A stretch of DNA of 7,757 nt from Bacilli bacterium (lineage in GTDB: Bacteria > Bacillota_I > Bacilli_A > RF39 > UBA660). Within the stretch, counting starts at the first letter, position 1; every line of letters starts with the position of its first letter. The stretch covers positions 1-7,757 of the forward strand of contig SKIH01000036.1 of NCBI GenBank assembly GCA_007116525.1, read 5' to 3'. Shown piece after piece: positions 1 to 4,092 of this stretch. Position numbers and translations under genes: made by a program. The notes beneath the pieces are model-generated. The model saw only the letters and a list, made by a program, of their open reading frames with translations. It was not told the DNA's origin and did not search any database.

Positions 1-25
1 ATAGTATAAGAAATAATTTTTAAAA

Positions 26-36
26 TGTGATATAAT
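26..36 (+). promoter_or_regulatory. Extended -10 promoter of the DHH phosphoesterase gene
   Basis: TGTGATATAAT: a consensus TATAAT at 31-36 preceded by TG plus one base, which is the extended -10 form common in Bacillota. No convincing -35 is visible at the proper distance, although only 25 bases of upstream sequence are available. The -10 ends 37 bases before the ATG at 74, the longest such distance in the window. Confidence 0.6.
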
Positions 37-65
37 TTTAAATATATTAAACAACTAAAGATGAT

Positions 66-72
66 GGGTGAT
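66..72 (+). promoter_or_regulatory. Ribosome binding site deciding the ATG start at 74
   Basis: GGGTGAT matches the GGTGAT half of the anti-Shine-Dalgarno complement that also precedes the genes at 2512 and 6992. It contains the GTG at 68, so that GTG is unlikely to be the start. The ATG at 74 follows with a tight spacing of one base; a TTG at 77 would have a more usual spacing and cannot be excluded. Confidence 0.5.
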
Positions 73-73
73 A

Positions 74-931
74 ATGTTGAATTCAGAAATAATAAACGAA
101 GAAGACTACGTGTTAGTAATAGGTCATAGAAATCCTGATGTTGATTCTATCGTATCTTCTATCCTAGTTAGAAACATTCTGCGAAATATGGGTGTTAAAT
201 CTGATTTTGCTATAATGGAAGATGATTATATAAAAAAGTCTAATTTCAAAAACATTGATAAGTATATTAAAGATGAACCTTTAGTGCTAAAAGAAGAAGA
301 CATACCTAATTACAAGTTTTTATTAGTTGATCATAACGATGTTAATCAATCAATAAAAGATGTTAATTTAGTTACTGGATGTATAGACCATCACATTTTA
401 ACTTGTTCTTTTGCTTCATATTATAAAGATTTAGGCTCATGTTCGTTAGTAGTTTATGACTTATTTAATGAAATATATAATTTCAACAAATATGAAAAAA
501 AATTAATTTATTATTCTTTTTTGAGTGACACTAATTATGGAAGAAGCTCTAGGTATAGTGATGAAGATAGAAAGTTAATTGAAGAATTAGGGTTTGATAC
601 GAACTATGATAAGTATTTTGAAAAGTATTTTGTCGAAACGAAAGTCGATATAGAAAACTTTGAAAAAAGTGGTTATAAAGATATCAATATTAATGGTGTG
701 TTATTTAAAAGTACTTATATAAATGTTAAAGGTACAATGGGAATTGATGATTATAAAAAGTTCGTTAAAAATAATGATAAAAACTTTATAGGTCTTTGGT
801 TCGATTTTGAAAAAAGAAAGTCTCATTGTTTCATCAAGCTAAATGAATCTTTTTACGAAAATGAATTTAACTTTATAGCATCGCGTGCTATGGATGTCAT
901 TCCATATGTCGAAACTTTAATTAAAGTTTAA
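74..931 (+). CDS. DHH/DHHA2 phosphoesterase, family II inorganic pyrophosphatase-like
   Basis: A cytosolic 285-residue protein with the two-domain fold of manganese-dependent family II pyrophosphatases, which hydrolyse pyrophosphate to phosphate. Numbering from the ATG at 74, the metal-binding motifs are all present: GHRNPDVDS (His18, Asp22, Asp24), VDHND (Asp86), IDHH (Asp105-His107) and LSDT (Asp152). The N-terminal DHH domain spans roughly residues 10-175 and the DHHA2 domain roughly 185-280. True pyrophosphatases end in a conserved SRKKxxxP motif whose Arg and Lys bind the substrate. Here the equivalent is SRAMDVIP (residues 270-277), so Arg271 is kept but both lysines are lost. A lysine near residue 202 may match the other substrate-binding lysine. 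At 285 residues it is somewhat shorter than the usual 305-310. It may be a diverged pyrophosphatase or a paralogue acting on another phosphoanhydride or phosphoester. I am sure of the family, not of the substrate, so no gene symbol is given. Confidence 0.85.
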   Translation: MLNSEIINEEDYVLVIGHRNPDVDSIVSSILVRNILRNMGVKSDFAIMEDDYIKKSNFKNIDKYIKDEPLVLKEEDIPNYKFLLVDHNDVNQSIKDVNLVTGCIDHHILTCSFASYYKDLGSCSLVVYDLFNEIYNFNKYEKKLIYYSFLSDTNYGRSSRYSDEDRKLIEELGFDTNYDKYFEKYFVETKVDIENFEKSGYKDININGVLFKSTYINVKGTMGIDDYKKFVKNNDKNFIGLWFDFEKRKSHCFIKLNESFYENEFNFIASRAMDVIPYVETLIKV

Positions 932-940
932 TATATTAAT

Positions 941-964
941 CGCTTTACTAAAGGCGTTTTTTTT
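941..964 (+). terminator. Intrinsic terminator after the DHH phosphoesterase gene
   Basis: A 6-bp stem (941-946 with 951-956, one G-T pair) closes a four-base ACTA loop and is followed by eight T residues at 957-964. It begins ten bases after the stop codon. Confidence 0.85.
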
Positions 965-1007
965 CGGTTTGTAAAAAGATGTCAATCAAGTAAATATAAT
1001 AGATTTT

Positions 1008-1018
1008 TATGATAAAAT
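1008..1018 (+). promoter_or_regulatory. Candidate extended -10 promoter of the coiled-coil gene
   Basis: TATGATAAAAT: TG, one base, then TAAAAT at 1013-1018, ending 22 bases before the ATG at 1041. The same TGaTAAAAT string serves the mutM gene. A perfect TATAAT also occurs at 995-1000, but it lacks the TG extension and has only a weak TTGTAA 20 bases upstream. Either or both could be used. Confidence 0.45.
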
Positions 1019-1040
1019 TGTATTAGTTTAGGAGGACACT

Positions 1041-1433
1041 ATGGAAAGATTAGATGAAATATTTAAAGATATAAAGCATATAAAAACATTAATAAAAATT
1101 CTCGAAAATGAAAATTATCTAAATGAATTAGTAGAAGAAGAACGACAATTGATAGAAGAACACTTTGGAAGTGGTGAAGAAAATTATGTTGAATTTGCTA
1201 TTGCAGTAGAAAGACATAAAGGGCTTTTAAATAAATTGCAAGTAACAACAAGTAGTAATATAACTTTTAATGAATATAAATCGATACTAGCTGAACTAAA
1301 AGAAAAAGAAACTACACTAGAAACGTTAGAACAAGATTTAGAAGAATTAGATAAAGAATACGGTGCTATTGAAGAAGAGGAAGCTGAATTTCATAAAAAA
1401 GTCATACCTTTTCCAAGCGGGAAAAGAAGATAA
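1041..1433 (+). CDS. Small charged coiled-coil protein of unknown function
   Basis: I do not recognise this 130-residue protein. It has no signal peptide, membrane segment or cysteine and should be cytosolic. The composition is very rich in Glu, Lys and Leu. Residues about 1-40 and 76-120 look like long helices with heptad-like spacing of Leu and Ile, separated by a Gly/Asn-containing linker near 42-48 and a Thr/Ser-rich turn near 69-73. A helical hairpin or coiled coil is therefore likely. The C-terminus switches sharply from an acidic cluster (Glu111-Glu114) to a basic tail, KKVIPFPSGKRR, which could contact nucleic acid or membrane lipid. The start is well supported by AGGAGG at 1030-1035, five bases upstream. 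The gene stands alone between two terminators and precedes the YggT gene, but nothing ties their functions together. Confidence 0.75.
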   Translation: MERLDEIFKDIKHIKTLIKILENENYLNELVEEERQLIEEHFGSGEENYVEFAIAVERHKGLLNKLQVTTSSNITFNEYKSILAELKEKETTLETLEQDLEELDKEYGAIEEEEAEFHKKVIPFPSGKRR

Positions 1434-1462
1434 ACTTATACAATTGTATAAGTTTTTATTTT
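1432..1462 (+). terminator. Intrinsic terminator overlapping the stop codon
   Basis: A perfect 10-bp inverted repeat (AAACTTATAC at 1432-1441 with GTATAAGTTT at 1446-1455) around an AATT loop, followed by the T-rich run TTTTTATTTT. It overlaps the TAA stop at 1431-1433, so translating ribosomes reach the hairpin itself. Confidence 0.85.
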
Positions 1463-1470
1463 GCACCAAT

Positions 1471-1499
1471 TAGACATATGACTAAAGAGGATGTAAGAT
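1471..1499 (+). promoter_or_regulatory. Candidate promoter of the yggT-like gene
   Basis: TAGACA at 1471-1476 and TAAGAT at 1494-1499 are separated by 17 bases. The -10 is weak (four of six consensus positions) and has no correctly placed TG extension. The same TAGACA -35 recurs at 2012. The -10 ends 24 bases before the ATG at 1524. Confidence 0.4.
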
Positions 1500-1523
1500 A
1501 AGAGTAGAAGGGAGAGGTGTAAC

Positions 1524-1877
1524 ATGAGAAGGATTATAAAAAGAACAAAAGTAGATGGACCAAGCGGAATTATAGTAAACATAATTAACACTTTTGTTTG
1601 GATTTTACAATCGCTATTTTTAATTAGGATACTACTAAGATTGTTTGAAGCCAACGAGCAAAACACTTTTGTAGACTTAGTTTACTCAGTAACAGCATTT
1701 TTTCTTATTCCATTTAGAACTATTTTTGAAAATATTGAGTTTAATACCGGGATGGTACTTGAAATTAATACATTAATTGCTATGATAGTATACGGTATAA
1801 TTTCATGGGTTATTATTAGTCTAATTATTAGTTTGACCGGTGAAAAAGTTGAAGAAGAATTTGTAGAAATGGACTAG
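1524..1877 (+). CDS. YggT-family integral membrane protein
   Basis: A 117-residue protein with two hydrophobic segments, about residues 18-42 and 82-105, joined by a loop. The loop carries the family pattern seen in Gram-positive YggT proteins: an Arg-containing end of the first helix (RILLRLFEAN), then FVDLVYSVTAFFLIPFR, an acidic/Asn-rich turn, and VLEINTLIAMIVYGIISW leading into the second helix. The basic N-terminus (MRRIIKRTK) and acidic C-terminus (EKVEEEFVEMD) frame the membrane part and make it slightly longer than the shortest family members. Known YggT proteins are linked to cell division, envelope shape and osmotic tolerance, but their biochemical role is not settled, so no precise function is claimed. 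The start is supported by GGAGAGGTG at 1511-1519. The gene appears monocistronic, with its own terminator immediately downstream. Confidence 0.8.
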   Translation: MRRIIKRTKVDGPSGIIVNIINTFVWILQSLFLIRILLRLFEANEQNTFVDLVYSVTAFFLIPFRTIFENIEFNTGMVLEINTLIAMIVYGIISWVIISLIISLTGEKVEEEFVEMD

Positions 1878-1885
1878 CATAAAAC

Positions 1886-1912
1886 AAGAGTCAGTTTTGG
1901 CTCTTTTTTTTT
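1886..1912 (+). terminator. Intrinsic terminator after the yggT-like gene
   Basis: A 7-bp stem (AAGAGTC at 1886-1892 with GGCTCTT at 1899-1905, one T-G pair) closes an AGTTTT loop and runs into nine T residues (1904-1912). It begins nine bases after the stop codon. Confidence 0.9.
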
Positions 1913-1952
1913 GCAAAAAAATCATCAATTTATTCATTTATTTGATTAATTA

Positions 1953-1981
1953 AGCCCTTTAGCCCTTTGAAAACAAGGGTT
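1953..1981 (+). repeat. Tandem AGCCCTTT repeat that can form two alternative hairpins
   Basis: AGCCCTTT occurs twice head to tail (1953-1960 and 1961-1968) and is followed by AAGGGTT at 1975-1981. Either copy of AGCCCTT can pair with AAGGGTT (7 bp with one G-T pair), the second copy with a 7-base loop. It lies in the longest intergenic gap (1878-2068), about 30 bases upstream of the next promoter's -35, so it would act as an upstream DNA element rather than part of the normal transcript. No T-run follows it, so it is not a terminator. The rest of the gap is A/T-rich with nothing else recognised. Confidence 0.4.
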
Positions 1982-2011
1982 GATATAGTTGTAAAAAATA
2001 CACATATGAAT

Positions 2012-2040
2012 TAGACAAGAAGTTATTTACTTGATATAAT
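2012..2040 (+). promoter_or_regulatory. Strong promoter of the Gre C-terminal-domain gene
   Basis: TAGACA (2012-2017, five of six consensus bases) is separated by 17 bases from a perfect TATAAT (2035-2040), which also has the TGn extension (TTGATATAAT). It is the best-formed promoter in the window. The -10 ends 28 bases before the TTG start at 2069. Confidence 0.75.
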
Positions 2041-2057
2041 AATAAAAATAAGTAAAT

Positions 2058-2063
2058 GGGGTG
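2058..2063 (+). promoter_or_regulatory. Ribosome binding site supporting a TTG start
   Basis: GGGGTG lies five bases upstream of the TTG at 2069. No in-frame ATG lies close enough downstream to use this site, so TTG is chosen as the start. The combination of a strong promoter and a weak start codon suggests translation is held down. Confidence 0.6.
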
Positions 2064-2068
2064 TTTAA

Positions 2069-2464
2069 TTGGAAAATACAAGCATTTTAGTAACACAAAA
2101 ATGTTTCGAACTTGATAGGAGAAACTTATCAAAACTAAAATCATCCTTTGTAAAAAACTTCAGATGTCTTGTGCCATCCGATGGCGTTGCTAAATACAAG
2201 AAGGTGACGCTTCAAAGTAACATTAACTGTAACACTATATGCTGCGGTGATACCGTCTTAGTTGAATTAACGTATTATGACAACGAGAAAGAACAACTGC
2301 AAATCACTTTATTTGATTGCGAATGTGACTTTTTGAATGATGAGGTTTCGATCTCATCACCACTTGGAGAAGCAATTTACAACAAAAATGTCGGTGACAA
2401 AACTTCTTACATGATTAAAGATAATGGTGTTAAAGTTAATATTTTGAAAAAAGTTGCTAATTAG
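2069..2464 (+). CDS. GreA/GreB C-terminal-domain protein lacking the coiled-coil arm
   Basis: A cytosolic 131-residue protein. Residues about 58-129 match the C-terminal domain of transcript-cleavage factors GreA/GreB, which docks at the RNA polymerase secondary channel: a strand-rich stretch, then the family hallmark ISSPLGEAIYNKNVGD (residues 95-110), then a terminal strand DNGVKVNILKKV. GreA is about 158 residues and begins with a coiled coil of about 75 residues whose acidic tip acts in the polymerase active site. Here only about 55 unrelated residues precede the domain, and no such hairpin is evident. The protein therefore resembles short Gre-fold regulators such as Rnk more than a cleavage factor. 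It has seven cysteines (12, 33, 54, 58, 59, 84, 86), including CNTICC and CEC clusters that could bind metal or respond to redox state. Translation begins at TTG. The terminator hairpin lies in the last codons. Confidence 0.75.
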   Translation: MENTSILVTQKCFELDRRNLSKLKSSFVKNFRCLVPSDGVAKYKKVTLQSNINCNTICCGDTVLVELTYYDNEKEQLQITLFDCECDFLNDEVSISSPLGEAIYNKNVGDKTSYMIKDNGVKVNILKKVAN

Positions 2465-2475
2465 CGACTTTTTTT
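2451..2475 (+). terminator. Intrinsic terminator inside the end of the Gre-like gene
   Basis: AAGTTGC (2451-2457) pairs with GCGACTT (2464-2470) around a TAATTA loop and is followed by seven T residues. The upstream arm is coding sequence, and the TAG stop (2462-2464) spans the loop and downstream arm. Confidence 0.85.
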
Positions 2476-2485
2476 ATGTTATAAT
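2475..2485 (+). promoter_or_regulatory. Extended -10 promoter of the lectin-pilin gene
   Basis: TATGTTATAAT: TG, one base, perfect TATAAT at 2480-2485. It begins at the last T of the preceding terminator, so any -35 would fall inside the hairpin (TTGCTA at 2454, spacing 20, is poor). The -10 ends 26 bases before the ATG at 2512. Confidence 0.65.
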
Positions 2486-2511
2486 TATGATAGAAAATAG
2501 TAGGTGATATA

Positions 2512-4029
2512 ATGAAAAAAGGGTTCACATTAGTAGAACTACTAGCAGCTATAATTGTTTTAGGGGTTATCGGCTTGATTGCTGTACCACGAATAAACAA
2601 TTCGATATATGAATCTAGAATGAGTGTAATAAAATTAAATTATGAAATATTAGAAAATGCAGCAAGTGATTATTTTGCTCAAAACATATCAAGTTATAAT
2701 ATAAGAGTTGGTAATTCAGCAGAAGTATCATTCGATACATTAAAAGAAAAAGGAATGATTGATAGTATAAAAAGTCCTTTTTATGATGATGATTGTGGTG
2801 GTTATGCTACTATTACTAGAGTTAGTGAAAACAATTATGAAATAAATCCTCATATTAAATGTGGAGATCTTAATCATATAAATAGTAGTTCTGATGATGG
2901 ATTGGTTCTTCATTATAATTTTAGTGATTTTCAAGAAGCAACTGAGAACATTTTGCCTGATGTAGAAAATGATATTTATTTTAGACCAGAAGGTTCATGG
3001 TATGCATATTCAGGTGCAAGTGTAGAAGTAAATCAAGGTGTCCACTCTTCAGCGCTAGGTACTAATAACGCAACTGAAATAAAAATAACAGGTGGAAGCC
3101 ATACCTTGAAATATTTAACACAAGGAATTGCACCAGCACCAAATGGTGTGCCTTATACTGCGAGTATAAAAGTGGAAAATATAGGTGAAAACACTTTGTT
3201 ATTTAGAACCCAATATGGAGGCAGTAGAACTATACAACCAGGTGAAGCTGATGACATTGCAATTTCAATAGTTGGAAATGGTAGTAGCAATTTTCAAATG
3301 AGGTTTGAAAGTCAAAACATAGGTGATGAATTACACTTTTTGGCTTATCAACCACAAATTGAGCAAAAGCCATATTCAACACCTTTTACTGAGCATATTA
3401 GAGAAGGTCTAGTAGTAGACAGGAGTTTAAGTGGGTTTAATTCGACACTTCAAGTAGCTACAACTCCAAGGTGGATGATAGATACCGATTTAAATAAACC
3501 GGTTTATGAATTTGATGGAATAAGTTCATATATTAATACAGAAAGAAGGTTAAATTTTAGTAAGACCGATTCGTTTTCTGTTAGTTTTTGGATTAATGCT
3601 CAAGATCACTCCCATAAATCAGGTGCAGCAGCAGGGTTGATAGGAAAGGGACATTGGTATAGTAATACTTGGGATGTTTTTTTGAGAAATAGCAATAGAA
3701 TCAGTTTTGAAGTTTCTGGTGATCCAACAAGAAATGGTATTAGAACTATAACAACTCAAGAAATAACTATAAATAGTTGGCATCATTATGTAGCTACTTA
3801 TGATTCAGGAAATATGAGTGTTTATTTTGATGGTGAATTGATAGGTACTACAATATATACTGGTGAAGGAGATTTTGATGGAGATAGAGATGTTAGGATT
3901 GGAACAAGGCACACTGATTTAAGTAGAACACTAGATGGAAAGATGGCAAATGTTAGAATCTACAACAGGGCATTAACAGCACAAGAAATAAGTGATGATT
4001 ATGAATATAATAATTTTTTAAATAAATAG
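2512..4029 (+). CDS. Type IV prepilin fused to carbohydrate-binding-like and LamG domains
   Basis: A 505-residue surface protein. Residues 1-9 (MKKGFTLVE) form a class III prepilin signal: prepilin peptidase would cut after Gly4, leaving Phe at position 1 and Glu at position 5 of the mature protein. The hydrophobic pilin helix follows to about residue 32. Residues 33-125 form a small pilin globular domain with a probable disulfide between Cys95 and Cys117. From residue 129 (DGLVLHYNF) a concanavalin A-like LamG fold seems to begin. It is interrupted by a beta-rich, carbohydrate-binding-module-like segment at about 145-294, ending in QIEQKPYSTPFTE. It resumes at about 299-500 with YEFDGISSYI, FSVSFWINAQ, WHHYVATYD, SVYFDGELIG and KMANVRIYNRALTAQEI. 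Ordinary pilins have 130-180 residues, so this would be an oversized, adhesin-type or tip pilin. GGTGAT at 2504-2509 supports the start. No assembly genes are nearby. The target of binding cannot be told from sequence. Confidence 0.85.
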   Translation: MKKGFTLVELLAAIIVLGVIGLIAVPRINNSIYESRMSVIKLNYEILENAASDYFAQNISSYNIRVGNSAEVSFDTLKEKGMIDSIKSPFYDDDCGGYATITRVSENNYEINPHIKCGDLNHINSSSDDGLVLHYNFSDFQEATENILPDVENDIYFRPEGSWYAYSGASVEVNQGVHSSALGTNNATEIKITGGSHTLKYLTQGIAPAPNGVPYTASIKVENIGENTLLFRTQYGGSRTIQPGEADDIAISIVGNGSSNFQMRFESQNIGDELHFLAYQPQIEQKPYSTPFTEHIREGLVVDRSLSGFNSTLQVATTPRWMIDTDLNKPVYEFDGISSYINTERRLNFSKTDSFSVSFWINAQDHSHKSGAAAGLIGKGHWYSNTWDVFLRNSNRISFEVSGDPTRNGIRTITTQEITINSWHHYVATYDSGNMSVYFDGELIGTTIYTGEGDFDGDRDVRIGTRHTDLSRTLDGKMANVRIYNRALTAQEISDDYEYNNFLNK

Positions 4030-4057
4030 ACGATTTTTTGTCTATTTTTTTGTTTTT
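4024..4057 (+). terminator. Intrinsic terminator overlapping the lectin-pilin stop codon
   Basis: An 8-bp stem (AAATAGAC at 4024-4031 with GTCTATTT at 4040-4047) with a GATTTTTT loop, followed by a T-rich run broken by a single G. The TAG stop (4027-4029) lies in the upstream arm. Confidence 0.8.
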
Positions 4058-4067
4058 GTGCTATAAT
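4038..4067 (+). promoter_or_regulatory. Promoter of the metallopeptidase gene, overlapping the terminator
   Basis: Perfect TATAAT at 4062-4067 with a TG extension (TGTGCTATAAT). A partial -35, TTGTCT at 4038-4043, sits 18 bases upstream, inside the loop and downstream arm of the preceding terminator. The -10 ends 25 bases before the ATG at 4093. Confidence 0.65.
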
Positions 4068-4092
4068 ACGAAACTTAACAAAGGAGGTTTCT

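Noticed and set aside
1478..1501. A seven-codon ATG frame (MTKEDVR) between the terminator and the YggT gene.
   Set aside because: No ribosome site precedes it, and it overlaps the likely promoter of the YggT gene; too short to support as a leader peptide.
1436..1666. A minus-strand open frame of 76 codons.
   Set aside because: It covers the terminator and the antisense of the YggT gene, has no ribosome site, and its hydrophobicity is a by-product of the A/T-rich complement.
1959..2144. A minus-strand 61-codon open frame across the longest gap.
   Set aside because: It overlaps the promoter, ribosome site and first codons of the Gre-like gene and has no recognisable protein features.
2505..2513. 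A TGATATAAT extended -10 look-alike right over the start of the lectin-pilin gene.
   Set aside because: It is made of the GGTGAT ribosome site plus ATA plus the ATG. Transcription from it would begin inside the coding region, and a better-placed promoter lies at 2475-2485.
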